Positions 19,521 through 29,243 are shown, numbered from the stretch's first letter. The stretch: 64,000 bases of DNA from M30B19 sp041741535 (GCA_041741535.1 JBGSJV010000113.1:1-64000); one strand, 5' to 3'. The notes: a model not told the origin generated them from the sequence alone. Made by a program: numbers and translations.

Positions 19521-19902
19521 TCGAGCGTCTTGATTCGTTGCAAGGATTGTGCCATAGTGTCGCTGGAAACGGTTTGCGGGAAGCTTTTGCCCGCACTGTT
19601 TGGATTTAACGCAGCGGGCTTACCGTGATCTTCGGCAGAATCGAGAGGTGGTTGTTTCGGTTGTCCGTGAATTCGGGGGCGAGATCATCTTGAGATACAT
19701 TCGGAACTAGAATCGCGTGGGAGTTTGAACATGGCAGACGAGTCTTGTACTTGGGAATTAACAAATGTAGGTTGGCTCAAGGTTTCCGGTCCAGCCCATT
19801 GTAGCCCACCACCGCTACCTCGCGAGTTGCCTGGCTATCTACTAACAATACTCTGCGAGCCAGCTCCCGCTCCAAGTCCTTCAGGATCGAATAAACCTGC
19901 GG
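19521..19902. other. intergenic region between convergent genes
   Basis: This 382-bp stretch separates the kinase gene from the convergent CHAT-NACHT gene. A small frame (19731-19916, about 61 codons starting MADESCTWEL) is open but overlaps the end of the convergent gene and has a poor ribosome site, so I do not call it. No clear terminator or repeat was seen. Confidence 0.5.
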
Positions 19903-22707
19903 CTAAGAATCCTTGACATCTGTCTTGTTTGCGAGGTTGTTCATCTGCCGCTCCGCAAAGTGTTCGAGCAACAAGCGGTGCCAAAACAAGAAACCGCCAC
20001 CCACGGGCTTTAAGAAGTTCAACTCGCAAGCGTAACTCAGGAACCGTTCCAACGGCGATGGGACGCTGTGAGTTGCCTTCAAGATGGCTCGCATCGCGTA
20101 GTGTTTTAGGAAATCGAAGCCGCCGAACAGGCTGCCAGCGGTTGCAACCACGGCCCAACCGATCCCCAGCGAAAAGAGTACCAATTGAAACTGGGTTCGC
20201 TGCGTGCCGGTCAAGTCTTGTAATTCCATCAAGCCCAACACGGCGGCTGTCAGGACTACTCCGGAACTACAACCGATCAACACGGCATTTCGCCGCGAGT
20301 TCACGATGCCCTGATTGGGATGGCGACGCGTCTTGAGCATGGCTCGCTTGATCCCGCCAATAATGGTGCCACTAATCCCGCCAATCACGCCCAGACAAAC
20401 CAACATGTAGGTGAACCCCTGAGTTTGCTCCGAATTGGAAAAGGCAAATCGGATCTGAGGTTCTTCCGTCCAAACGGCTCGGAAAAGTAGCCACAGTAAT
20501 GCTCCCGCAATCACCCCCCACGGAGCCGACATCACGGCTCGGCGCCAGGAAAACGTTACAGCTTCCGCCGGATGGATTTCTTGCATGGTTCGATGATGTG
20601 ATCCCGCTGCCGACAAAAGTAGGCTGGCGACCGCCCCCGACAGCACCAACTGCATCCATTGTGTTTGCAGGGCTGCCGGGGCCACTGCCCAGGGCACCAA
20701 CATCAACAACAACCACATGGCCATATAAATCACAGTTTTGATCGTGATTTGTGCTGCATGCTTGCCAAGATTCCAATCGCCGCGAGCAGCTTGATTCGGA
20801 AGGAAGCGATCCACCGCACATGCCGTCAGGAACCAAGGGAAACAAAAAGCCGTGGGCCACCACCACAAGCCGTGTTGAATTGCGATTGCTGTATCCGCAC
20901 TGATCTGCGAAGTTCCCCACCAATACACTCCCAACGTTGCACCGAAGCACAATGCCAAGACCGCGCTGATCATTACACAGTAGATCGATTGTTGCCCACG
21001 CGTTAACCAAGTGGGTTGTATCCATTCGAGCAGGAATAGGGACGAGCCGCTTTCGCGCATCTTCTGCGCGAGCCATTTCAGCCCCGCTTCTGTTTCAGCC
21101 CGTTCGAACGCAGGCTTGGCTCGTCCGCGTCGCAGAAACATTCGCTCGATGAATCGCTCGAATAAATCTGCGGTTTGGGACTGCCGGTCCGATTTCGAAT
21201 TGGCGACTGAATCGTTTCCCACGCTGTCGTAAACTTGACTCATGATGTTCAGCAACAGTGGCGATTGAGCCAAGGTCCGGAGCGATTCGTTTTGCTCCAA
21301 CATGGTTCGTAACGACGACAACCGAGCCCCGCCCGCCGCCAGATATCCGTCGATCTGGGCATTGGTCAACGGCTGCAAATGCAAGGCTCCGGCGACCCGC
21401 AATCGATCGCTCAGCTCGGTGTATTCGTCAATCCGCGACGAGATCACGATCCCACACACGCCCACTTCATCCAAGTAGCGGTTGATCGACTGCACACAAT
21501 CGCTACGCAGCTCCGCCGCAACTTCGTCCAACCCGTCCAGCAACAATATCAATTCGTGGTTGTCCAACCACCCGCCTGACAACTTCCGTGGCACGTTGTA
21601 CAGGTCGCTCAATTGACTTTGCAGCCAATCGCGAAATGACTGGTTCGGATCGGCCCAACGAGACAACGAAAAAACAACCGGAACGGGCAAGGCTGGGTCG
21701 CGATGAGCCAAGCCAACCAGTTCCTTGCCCAGTTGCAACAACAAGGTCGTTTTCCCCGAGCCTGGTTGTCCCAACAACAGCAAGCGTTTCTGAACTCGTT
21801 GGTAAATTTCTAGTAGCGAATCTTCGGCGCCGACGGTTTCTCGCTGTTGGGAAGCGTATTCGACGATCCCTTCAAACGGATCGTTGATCACATCGGACCG
21901 CTCGGTCTTTCCGATCTCCAGCAGGCCGCTGGGGTTTTGCCGCTCCAAGATGCCGCGAATCCAATGCTCTTCGACAAAGTTCAACAAGCGTTGCAACTGA
22001 ACTTGCCCGACTTCATTGCTTGTTTCCCGTTGGGGCCGTCGGCGTTGCACTTCTTCGTCCAGAGTCCACGCCGCCACATGGTCGTCCTGCATGTGCAGTT
22101 GCCAAGGAAAAGCGGAGCGTGGTATTTCACGCTTCAAGCCCACGCGAATGCCACGTGTGTCGGAATGGTCGGCCAATACCAATGCGTTGTCTTGAGCCTT
22201 GACCGAACCGACCGCTTCCTCGTAAGCCGTTCGGAGATCTGCCCCCGAGGCCAAGCCGGAATAGAACCGTAGCGAAAAGGTCGTCGCTCGTTCATCGGCG
22301 ACATCTTGGGTCGTTGCGAGGACACAGGGCACACCTGCTGCAAAGAAGTCGTCGACCTGTCCGCCTGTCGAGCAACCATTCAGAAAGATGAAGCGAAGAC
22401 TCTCTTGGCTCGCCAAGAATTGAGCAAAACCAGCGACCTGGATCTTTTGTTCGGTGCCGGCTTCTGATTCCAGCATTTGCTGAAAGCCGTTGGCGTGTCC
22501 ACTGTAGTGAAAGGCGACGATTTGGTGGCGTCGTTCTTGGAAGGCATCTTCGATTTCGGCCAAAGAGGGATGATCCAAGAGGACCAACTCGATATCGCGG
22601 CGGGAACGTAAGGCGGCTCGAATGCCGCTGGTTTCGCGATTCAGCGCCAAGTCCCGTCGTGGGTTCGTAAACACAAATAGAAAGACGGGGCGAGCAGGTC
22701 GGCTCAT
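19903..22707 (-). CDS. CHAT protease - NACHT NTPase - multispan membrane protein
   Basis: The 934-residue product has three parts. Residues 1-190 form a CHAT (caspase-like) domain with the catalytic pair His71 (in HYSGHANG) and Cys112 (in LNGCSTGG). A NACHT-type NTPase follows, with P-loop LLGQPGSGKTT (about 312-321) and Walker B LILLLDGLDEV (about 387-396). The C-terminal 350 residues hold about eight membrane helices, so the protein sits in a membrane with the protease and NTPase on one face. This is the architecture of NLR-like sensors in which nucleotide-driven assembly activates a protease. It is divergent to a caspase-hydrolase gene with 259 bp between starts, and the two probably form one system (inference). 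Confidence 0.9.
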   Translation of the reverse strand: MSRPARPVFLFVFTNPRRDLALNRETSGIRAALRSRRDIELVLLDHPSLAEIEDAFQERRHQIVAFHYSGHANGFQQMLESEAGTEQKIQVAGFAQFLASQESLRFIFLNGCSTGGQVDDFFAAGVPCVLATTQDVADERATTFSLRFYSGLASGADLRTAYEEAVGSVKAQDNALVLADHSDTRGIRVGLKREIPRSAFPWQLHMQDDHVAAWTLDEEVQRRRPQRETSNEVGQVQLQRLLNFVEEHWIRGILERQNPSGLLEIGKTERSDVINDPFEGIVEYASQQRETVGAEDSLLEIYQRVQKRLLLLGQPGSGKTTLLLQLGKELVGLAHRDPALPVPVVFSLSRWADPNQSFRDWLQSQLSDLYNVPRKLSGGWLDNHELILLLDGLDEVAAELRSDCVQSINRYLDEVGVCGIVISSRIDEYTELSDRLRVAGALHLQPLTNAQIDGYLAAGGARLSSLRTMLEQNESLRTLAQSPLLLNIMSQVYDSVGNDSVANSKSDRQSQTADLFERFIERMFLRRGRAKPAFERAETEAGLKWLAQKMRESGSSLFLLEWIQPTWLTRGQQSIYCVMISAVLALCFGATLGVYWWGTSQISADTAIAIQHGLWWWPTAFCFPWFLTACAVDRFLPNQAARGDWNLGKHAAQITIKTVIYMAMWLLLMLVPWAVAPAALQTQWMQLVLSGAVASLLLSAAGSHHRTMQEIHPAEAVTFSWRRAVMSAPWGVIAGALLWLLFRAVWTEEPQIRFAFSNSEQTQGFTYMLVCLGVIGGISGTIIGGIKRAMLKTRRHPNQGIVNSRRNAVLIGCSSGVVLTAAVLGLMELQDLTGTQRTQFQLVLFSLGIGWAVVATAGSLFGGFDFLKHYAMRAILKATHSVPSPLERFLSYACELNFLKPVGGGFLFWHRLLLEHFAERQMNNLANKTDVKDS

Positions 22708-22790
22708 TTGTCGGCAGCATTCCCATCTTAGGTGTTCATCTTGAGCGAGACTTTAGTGTAATATAGGCACTCGAACCCGTCAATCAAAAG

Positions 22791-22935
22791 TAACCGTTCT
22801 CGTGACGCAGGTTACGTGCCGCAAGTCGAATGTTTAACCAGCAGGTTTTATAGAGCCCGAGTGTTGATCACGGACCGGCAGAACTCAACCTCGCGACTTG
22901 CAGAACGCACCCAGTCCCTCGTTCGTGAACGGTTA
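22791..22935. repeat. MITE-like dispersed element, copy A
   Basis: A 145-bp segment bounded by TAACCGTTCTCG (22791-22802) and its near-inverse CGTGAACGGTTA (22924-22935). It contains the internal box GACTTGCAGAACGCACC (22895-22911). The same three-part layout is seen at 37738-37882 and 41527-41685. It lies in the divergent control region between the CHAT-NACHT and caspase genes. Confidence 0.65.
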
Positions 22936-22966
22936 ACAACCCAAGCTCCCTGGAAAGATTATCGGA

Positions 22967-25900
22967 ATGCCTCGGCCCAAACTGTTTGCTTTGCTAAGTG
23001 GAGTGAACGACTACACGCCAAACGTTGGCAAGTTGCACGGGTGTCTGAATGATGTGGATGCTTATGACGCTTGGCTATCGGAGCGGTTTCCGGCCGACGA
23101 ACGCTCGATTCAGGTACTAAAGGACTCCACCGCGACGCGCGACGGCATTATCACGGGCTTCCGGGAGCATTTGGCTCAGGCGGGGCCTCATGATATCGTT
23201 CTGTTTCAGTTCGCTGGCCACGGGGCTCGGTGGAAATCAGCAGCGGCGTTCGCGCCGTTCCACCCGGATGGGTTTGACGAAGGCTTGGTGTGTTGGGATA
23301 GTCGACGTGATCCCAGCCAAGCGGGCAGTTACGATCTGGCGGACAAAGAATTGGCAGTGTTGGTCACGGAGTTGGCTGCTCGTTGTCCGCATGTGGTGGT
23401 GTTGTTGGATTGTTGCCATAGCGGCAGCGGGACGCGTTCGGCGGATGACTTTAGTCAGTTGGCGGTTCGCATGTCGCATCAAGTCGATACGGAACGTCCC
23501 TTGGACAGTTATCTCGCGGGGCATTACCGACGCCTGTTGGAACAAAAGAAAAAGTTGGAGACGCCTGCCAGTCGTCACATTTTGTTGGCGGCCTGCGAAC
23601 GCAAGAAACAGGCCTTCGAAGGCTACGATCGACGCGGTATCTTTAGCAGCACGCTTTTGGAACAATTGGACAAGTGTCACGGTCAAACGACTTACGCGGA
23701 TCTTTTTCGCCGCGTGCGCGTCACCGTGCAAAAGAAGGCTCATAATCAAACGCCACAATTCGAAGTGTTTCGGGGCTTTGATGGATACCAAGGATTTTTG
23801 GGGGCTCTGGTTTCGCAGTCAAAGAAACGCCACTTCTTGGTCAATTACGACCCCTTCAAGAAACAGTGGAAAGTTGACTTCGGTGCGATCCACGGATTCA
23901 CACCCGTGCAAGACAAGCCGCTCGAGTTTGTGATTCTCGAACCGACTGTCGTCGATGCAGCAGGGCAAGCGAGCGAAACGGTCATTGGTTCAGCCGTTGC
24001 GGAGTCGGTAGGTTTGACTCATTCGGTCTTGCAGGTCAACACCGAGTTGCCGACCGACCGACCGTTGTTCGCTGAGATCTCCAGCTTGCCCGCCAATCCG
24101 TTGTTGGTGGCCGTTTCGGGGGACCTAGGGGCGGTGTCGTTGTTGATCGCCGAGTGGAAGTTGGCCGAAGAGTTGTCTATCGAGTTGGTCGAAGACGCGG
24201 GGCTACGATCGGGCTACGGCATAGAGGCAGTGATCGATTCGCAACACGGTCCGGTTTATCGGGTACACGATTATGCGGGGGCTCGCTTGATTCAAGCGGT
24301 CAAGGGCCACGACGAATTTGCAGCGCGGCACGTTGTGGGTTCGTTGACGCAAATTGCCAAATGGGAAACCAGCCGCAGTCTACAGAATCATCAGACACCC
24401 GTCTCGCCCGGCACGATTCCCTTTCACTTTGTGCAGGAGCTCGGCGGCGAATCGATTCGCCACACGGAGTCTCGAATTCGGTTTGTTGTCGGTGAAGAGT
24501 CGATCCACGGGACATTGGTGACCCAAAACAAGACCGACCAACCATTGTATTCGATGTTGGTGCATTTCTCGGACGACTTTGGCATGACGATTTTGGACAA
24601 CGATGAATTTCCATCGTCGCCACAAGAACGTACGCTTTTGTTGGACGGTACCCCCGACATGGAGCTGTTTCTCGAGCCGAACGGTCCCGCATCCGCCATC
24701 GAGCGGCTTATGTTGATTGTCAGTAGCCAGCCTATCGACGAGTTCCTATTGGGTTCGCCGGAACAACGGGATCGCGACGCTGCGAATGTGGTGTTGGCGC
24801 CCTTGCCATCGGGGGTGATCGAACCGTTCAAAGGTCGAAAGATACGCACTGGGCAAAACAAACTTCCGGCGATCGATTGGTTTGCTAAGATGATCGAAAT
24901 TGAGCTGGTGCGTTCCGGGCAACGCGTCGGGCCGAATTTGGTCTCGGTTCAAGATTCGAGTTTGGTTGTCAAACCACACCCCAAATTTTCGGCTGATGTT
25001 CGATTGCAACCCGTCCAAAGTGGTCGCGGAGCTTCCGAAGATTCCAATTTTTGGAACGCTTTTGTCAGCGACGATGTTTCATTGGTATCGTTGGCACAAG
25101 CTCGCGGTCAACAATTGGGCGTTGTGGAATTGTCGAATTGGGACCAAGGAGACACGTTGACCGAGCAACCGCTGGAGCTTGAGATCGATGTTCCACTCCA
25201 AGACAACGAGTCGTTGGTGGCATTAACGTTTGATGGCGAACATGTCTTGCTGGCGGGGCAGTGCCAAAAGACGTCGAGCGGTCGAACTTGCTTTTCTTTG
25301 AGCGAGATTCCAGCCGATGGTCCTGGTTCACGGAGCGTCTTTTCCACGTTGCGATTGTATTTCTTCAAGACCTGTTTCAAGTTAAGCAGTGTGAATCGAC
25401 TGCGGGCCGTCAGTTTCAAGAAAAGTGGGACAGTTACTTTGGAACGTCATTCGTTGCGGGAACGAGTCGCGACGGCCAAGCGAGTTGTGGTGTTGATTCA
25501 CAGTTTGTTGGGTGACGGGGCTGCGATGGCGAACGAACTGCATCCGCATCGCAAGTCCTCGTTGGGCGAGGTTCTGGGGACGGCTGACGCAGACACCTTG
25601 TTTTTGGCGTGGGACTACGAACAACTGTCGACCACGTTGCAGAGTTCAGCCCAAGACCTGCACGAACAGCTCAGCGCGATTGGAATCCATGCCGAAGATG
25701 GTAAAGAAGTGATCGTTGTGGGGCATGGGATTGGTGGCCTGATGGCGCGTTGGTTGATTGAACAGGGTGAAGGTCGAAAGTATGTGGATCATTTGATCAT
25801 GTTGGGAGTTCCCAACGGTGGGGCTCCGTTGGGCAAGACCGGTTTTGCGGTAACCGCTGCCAAGTTGTTGCTGACTGTTGGGATCAATTTGGTTCCTGGA

Positions 25901-26275
25901 GTTGGGAGCGCTGCGAGTTATATTTTGTCGGTGCTTGTGAATCTAAACAAAGTGACGGCCACGATTGATCAATTGGACTGCGACGGCGAATTTTTGCGAC
26001 AGTTGAATGCTTCGGAGGATCCCCACGTTCGCTACACTGTTTATTCGGGCGACGTCATGGAATTAGAAAGTAGTGATGGATGGCTCAGTCGTTTGTTGAC
26101 CAAAGCAGGACAAGGTCGGCTCGGGCAGATGTTGTTTGACAACGCCGGCCACGATTTGTTGGTTAGTGTTGGGAGCGGTGGTGACATCCCGGCGACTCGA
26201 GTTCCCCCACCGGTCAAACATGAGATCGCTTGTCATCACTTCGGGTACTTTGGAGCGAAACTGGAGAAGAGTTAA
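22967..26275 (+). CDS. caspase-like protease fused to a degenerate alpha/beta-hydrolase domain
   Basis: The 1102-residue product starts with a C14 caspase-like domain (1-280): LLSGVNDY opening strand, catalytic His85 in FAGHGAR and Cys150 in LLDCCHSG. A central region of about 550 residues looks beta-rich; part (LYSMLVHFSDDFGM) recalls the DUF4384-type modules that follow caspases. Residues of about 830-1100 form an alpha/beta-hydrolase resembling PGAP1/lipase folds (VVVLIHSLLGD, VGHGIGGLMARWL, then a late His in DNAGHDLL). The nucleophile elbow reads GHGIG, so the expected Ser is Gly921 and the domain is probably inactive and used for binding. No signal peptide is seen. The next gene starts 3 bp after the stop. 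Confidence 0.9.
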   Translation: MPRPKLFALLSGVNDYTPNVGKLHGCLNDVDAYDAWLSERFPADERSIQVLKDSTATRDGIITGFREHLAQAGPHDIVLFQFAGHGARWKSAAAFAPFHPDGFDEGLVCWDSRRDPSQAGSYDLADKELAVLVTELAARCPHVVVLLDCCHSGSGTRSADDFSQLAVRMSHQVDTERPLDSYLAGHYRRLLEQKKKLETPASRHILLAACERKKQAFEGYDRRGIFSSTLLEQLDKCHGQTTYADLFRRVRVTVQKKAHNQTPQFEVFRGFDGYQGFLGALVSQSKKRHFLVNYDPFKKQWKVDFGAIHGFTPVQDKPLEFVILEPTVVDAAGQASETVIGSAVAESVGLTHSVLQVNTELPTDRPLFAEISSLPANPLLVAVSGDLGAVSLLIAEWKLAEELSIELVEDAGLRSGYGIEAVIDSQHGPVYRVHDYAGARLIQAVKGHDEFAARHVVGSLTQIAKWETSRSLQNHQTPVSPGTIPFHFVQELGGESIRHTESRIRFVVGEESIHGTLVTQNKTDQPLYSMLVHFSDDFGMTILDNDEFPSSPQERTLLLDGTPDMELFLEPNGPASAIERLMLIVSSQPIDEFLLGSPEQRDRDAANVVLAPLPSGVIEPFKGRKIRTGQNKLPAIDWFAKMIEIELVRSGQRVGPNLVSVQDSSLVVKPHPKFSADVRLQPVQSGRGASEDSNFWNAFVSDDVSLVSLAQARGQQLGVVELSNWDQGDTLTEQPLELEIDVPLQDNESLVALTFDGEHVLLAGQCQKTSSGRTCFSLSEIPADGPGSRSVFSTLRLYFFKTCFKLSSVNRLRAVSFKKSGTVTLERHSLRERVATAKRVVVLIHSLLGDGAAMANELHPHRKSSLGEVLGTADADTLFLAWDYEQLSTTLQSSAQDLHEQLSAIGIHAEDGKEVIVVGHGIGGLMARWLIEQGEGRKYVDHLIMLGVPNGGAPLGKTGFAVTAAKLLLTVGINLVPGVGSAASYILSVLVNLNKVTATIDQLDCDGEFLRQLNASEDPHVRYTVYSGDVMELESSDGWLSRLLTKAGQGRLGQMLFDNAGHDLLVSVGSGGDIPATRVPPPVKHEIACHHFGYFGAKLEKS

Positions 26276-26278
26276 TCC

Positions 26279-26815
26279 ATGAACCGACGGTTGGGTGGAC
26301 TGGTGTGGTTTTTGGTCCTGTGGTCCAGTGTGGCCTGCGCGGATGTGCTACCGCCTGGCCACAAAAGTGTCGATCACGAGTTGGTGTTTGAGGATTCTGT
26401 GTTGCTGGCCGAGAATCGCTTGATTGCCGCACCTACCGCTGGTTTTCAAGGTGTGGTGGTCATCAAGCCGGGCGAGCGTTTTTCGTTTTCGACCAAGTAC
26501 GGCACCGAGTTTTATTTTGTTCCGAAAGACGAACCGCTCCCAACCGATTTTGACCGTGAATCGTTCAGTAAGTGGCTTCATTGTTCACCTCCGGTACATG
26601 AGATTTCAAGTGTTCCGTGGACGAGTCCCGTATCTTCGGTGTTGACGGTCTTGAAGTTGGACGCCATCACGGATGCTGGTCCAGTAGTTTCGGTCGTGCA
26701 CCGTTCGGAGAGCGACTCTGCTGGCCAACTTGTGGGCCAGACAGAATTCGATTGGCGTTGGGTTATTGGGTGCGCGGTGGTGATTTTTGGCCTAGGGCTG
26801 TGCATCATGGCCTAG
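26279..26815 (+). CDS. small secreted or membrane-anchored protein of unknown function
   Basis: The 178-residue product has a signal peptide (MNRRLGGLVWFLVLWSSVACA, cleavage probably after CA) and a C-terminal membrane helix (WVIGCAVVIFGLGLCIMA) that ends the protein. The mature part has a short beta-rich stretch (LAENRLIAAPTAGFQGVVVI) and no motif that I recognise. It starts 3 bp after the caspase gene stop, so it is almost surely in that operon and may be a membrane partner or regulator of the caspase protein (inference). Confidence 0.75.
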   Translation: MNRRLGGLVWFLVLWSSVACADVLPPGHKSVDHELVFEDSVLLAENRLIAAPTAGFQGVVVIKPGERFSFSTKYGTEFYFVPKDEPLPTDFDRESFSKWLHCSPPVHEISSVPWTSPVSSVLTVLKLDAITDAGPVVSVVHRSESDSAGQLVGQTEFDWRWVIGCAVVIFGLGLCIMA

Positions 26816-26893
26816 GCGTTGGTTTTGGCAGATGTATTCAGCTCCCGACCTTGAGCGTTTGTCGGATCGGGATCTTGGCGATCGGAACGGTCG

Positions 26894-27256
26894 ATGAGCC
26901 TGGCTCTCTCGCACGATTGGATTTGGATTCTCAGCTTCGGTTTGACTTTGCTGATCGAAGTTGGAGTGATGCTTGGCTGGCGATATGGGTGTCGGGTGCC
27001 ATGGGGTTCACGTGCGACGGGACCATTGGTATTGTTGGTGATTGGCTTGAACTGCGTGACGCATCCGATGGTGTGGAGGGCCAGTAATATGGGCGTTCCT
27101 TGGCTGTGGAGCGAAGGTGGCGTGGTTATGATCGAAGCTGTCGGTTTGTTCTTGATCGTGCCGGGAGTTCGCGGTTGGGATGTGGCCAAATGGAGTGTTT
27201 GGATGAATGCCGCGTCTGCAACGGTTGGATTAGCGTTGGGGGTTTTCTTGGAGTAG
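26894..27256 (+). CDS. small four-helix membrane protein
   Basis: The 120-residue product is largely hydrophobic, with about four membrane helices (beginning near WIWILSFGLTLLIEVGVML, GPLVLLVIGLNCVT, VVMIEAVGLFLIV and ASATVGLALGVF). ATG 26894 is used. It lies 78 bp after the secreted protein gene and in the same direction, so it may be part of the same transcript. Family unknown; a role cannot be read from the sequence. Confidence 0.65.
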   Translation: MSLALSHDWIWILSFGLTLLIEVGVMLGWRYGCRVPWGSRATGPLVLLVIGLNCVTHPMVWRASNMGVPWLWSEGGVVMIEAVGLFLIVPGVRGWDVAKWSVWMNAASATVGLALGVFLE

Positions 27257-27338
27257 CTTTCGCGCGGCAAAAAACGGATTATGCTGATGCCTTTCCGCGA
27301 CCGCACACAGCAATTGACACAACGGGAAGGAATTTGGG

Positions 27339-28052
27339 ATGAACACCGTCACAGAAATCATGGCCGAGCTTAAGAAGTTAGGCAGCGAACAAACTCGCAA
27401 GACGTTTGGGCGACATGGAGCACCGATGGATCAAATGTTTGGAGTCAAGGTGGGGGACTTGAAGACCATCGTCAAGAAGATCAAAGGCCAACAAAAGTTA
27501 GCTCTGGAATTGTACGCGACGGGTAATTCCGATGCGATGTATTTGGCGGGGTTGGTGGCCGACGGTGCAGCGATGAGCAAGAAAGAACTGGAACTGTGGG
27601 CCAAGCAGGCGCCTTGGTACATGATCAGCGAGTACACCGTCGCTTGGGTAGCGTCCGAGAACGCGGCGGCGGCGGAGTTGGCGATGAAATGGATCAAGTC
27701 AAATACTCCTAAAATTGCGGCGACCGGTTGGGCGACCTATGCGTCGCTGGTTTCGGTCCGCTCGGATGAGGAATTGGATTTGGCTCAGATTCAGGAGTTG
27801 TTGGAAATCGTTGGTCAGCAAGTTCACGAGGCACCCGGTCGAGTCGCCTACACGATGAATAATTTTGTGATCTGTGTCGGTAGCTACGTCAAACCGTTGT
27901 TGGCCAAAGCCAAAGCAATTTCCAAAAAAATCGGTGTTGTGCAAGTTGATATGGGCGACACTTCCTGCAAGGTCCCTTTAGCAACCGAGTACATCGCCAA
28001 AATTGAAGCGATGAAGCGAGTTGGACAGAAGCGGAAGCACGTGAAGTGTTAG
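27339..28052 (+). CDS. AlkD-like DNA alkylation repair family protein
   Basis: The 237-residue product is an all-helical HEAT-like protein of the AlkD/DNA alkylation repair family. Supporting patterns are the N-terminal GVKVGDLKTIVKKI (family 'GV..p.lr.ia') and the central APWYMISEY, VAYTMNNFVI and VGSYVKPL. GGAAGGAA lies upstream of ATG 27339. The region that carries the WDLVD-type catalytic Trp and Asp in AlkD reads WYMIS here, so the canonical Asp appears to be absent. It may therefore be a DNA-binding or non-canonical family member rather than a standard 3-methyladenine glycosylase. The C-terminal tail is basic (KRVGQKRKHVK). Confidence 0.83.
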   Translation: MNTVTEIMAELKKLGSEQTRKTFGRHGAPMDQMFGVKVGDLKTIVKKIKGQQKLALELYATGNSDAMYLAGLVADGAAMSKKELELWAKQAPWYMISEYTVAWVASENAAAAELAMKWIKSNTPKIAATGWATYASLVSVRSDEELDLAQIQELLEIVGQQVHEAPGRVAYTMNNFVICVGSYVKPLLAKAKAISKKIGVVQVDMGDTSCKVPLATEYIAKIEAMKRVGQKRKHVKC

Positions 28053-28242
28053 GGGTGTTTCGGGCGTAGCGACTTTTGCCAGAACGTGGTGGGATTCGCG
28101 GTGGGCGCTGGTAATTCTCGCAATCGGATGTTCCCGATAACGGCTCGTTAAGGGTCGCCTAGCCAAAAAACTCTGCTTGTCGCGTCTGGTTGTTGGAACT
28201 AGAATCGGACTTTGCAATGACTTTTCATACTAGGAGCTTATC

Positions 28243-29031
28243 ATGCAAGTAACCGAAATTCGACACGGGATTCCTTGTTGGTTCGAGTTAGCCAGTACGG
28301 ACCCGGACCGAAGTTCTTCGTTTTATCATGACGTGTTTGGCTGGAGCCGCATGGACATGGATCTGGGTCCGATGGGAACCTATTCATTTTTGAACAATGC
28401 CAACGGCTGTATTGGCGCGTTGTGCAGTATGATGCCGGAGCAACAATCGCAAGGTCGGCCCTCAACTTGGGGTGTATACTTCGCCGTGGAAAACTGTGAC
28501 GAGTCGACCGCGCGTGCGGTGGATCTCGGTGCTAACCTTTTGGTACCGCCGATGAATGTTAGCGAACACGGACGGATGAGTGTCATTGCCGATCCGACAG
28601 GTGCGGTTTGTTCGTTGTGGCAAGCCAAGGGAGGTGGTGGGCCATTTGTGATGTTCGAAGATTACTCGATTGGTTGGGTCGAGTTGGCGACTCGAGACTC
28701 CGGCAAGGCTCGTGATTTTTACGCGAATTTATTGAAGTGGACTTTTTCTGAGTTGCCGATCCCGGTTCTGGATTCGGGCAACTACATCGAGATCTCCGTC
28801 GGAGAGACTCGGTATGGCGGTATCTTGCCGATGAATCCTGCTTGGGGCTCGATTCCTCCACACTGGGGGATTTATGTCCTGGTCCCGGACGTGGATGTTT
28901 GCGTCGCAAAAGCTAAAGAGTCGGGCGGTAGCAACCCCGTGCCTGCATTTAACGCACCGGGTGTGGGAAGGATCTCTATGATTTCTGACCCGACGGGGGC
29001 TCATTGTTACGTAATTACCCTGAAGAGCTGA
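28243..29031 (+). CDS. two-domain VOC (glyoxalase-like) protein 1
   Basis: The 262-residue product has two tandem VOC domains (about 8-125 and 138-260). Each starts with a W-F/V-E-L pattern (CWFELASTDP; GWVELATRDS), then an FY..VFGW-type helix, and ends with a DPTGA motif (ADPTGAVCSLWQ; SDPTGAHCYV). VOC proteins fold as paired beta-alpha-beta-beta-beta units that often bind a metal. AGGAG lies upstream of ATG 28243. The gene 212 bp downstream is a clear paralogue, so this is a tandem duplication. Substrate unknown; related proteins are loosely annotated as hydroxylases or resistance proteins. Confidence 0.9.
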   Translation: MQVTEIRHGIPCWFELASTDPDRSSSFYHDVFGWSRMDMDLGPMGTYSFLNNANGCIGALCSMMPEQQSQGRPSTWGVYFAVENCDESTARAVDLGANLLVPPMNVSEHGRMSVIADPTGAVCSLWQAKGGGGPFVMFEDYSIGWVELATRDSGKARDFYANLLKWTFSELPIPVLDSGNYIEISVGETRYGGILPMNPAWGSIPPHWGIYVLVPDVDVCVAKAKESGGSNPVPAFNAPGVGRISMISDPTGAHCYVITLKS

Positions 29032-29243
29032 TTTCGATTGACTCCCTCTGCGGGGCCTGGTTTGGTTCGCTACGATGTGGTGCAACAAAGGAACGAACCT
29101 GCTGAACCAGTTATCGCGAAGTGTGTCTACACGAGATCTTAATATACTTGTCACATCACGAATACGACCTTAGGGGCTCGACATTGGATCACTTCAAAGC
29201 CTAAGATCACGGCCACACGGGCCTTTGTTTTTGCAGGAGGAAT

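Noticed and set aside
19731..19916. Possible small gene after the kinase
   Set aside because: Low-complexity Pro/Ser translation, no ribosome site, and overlap with the end of the convergent CHAT-NACHT gene.
20372..21076. Minus-strand frame of 234 codons inside the CHAT-NACHT gene
   Set aside because: Same-strand shifted frame over membrane-helix codons; no start context and no recognisable product.
22791..22935. CRISPR-like repeat arrangement
   Set aside because: The repeated boxes are far apart and not regularly spaced; no array exists anywhere in the window.
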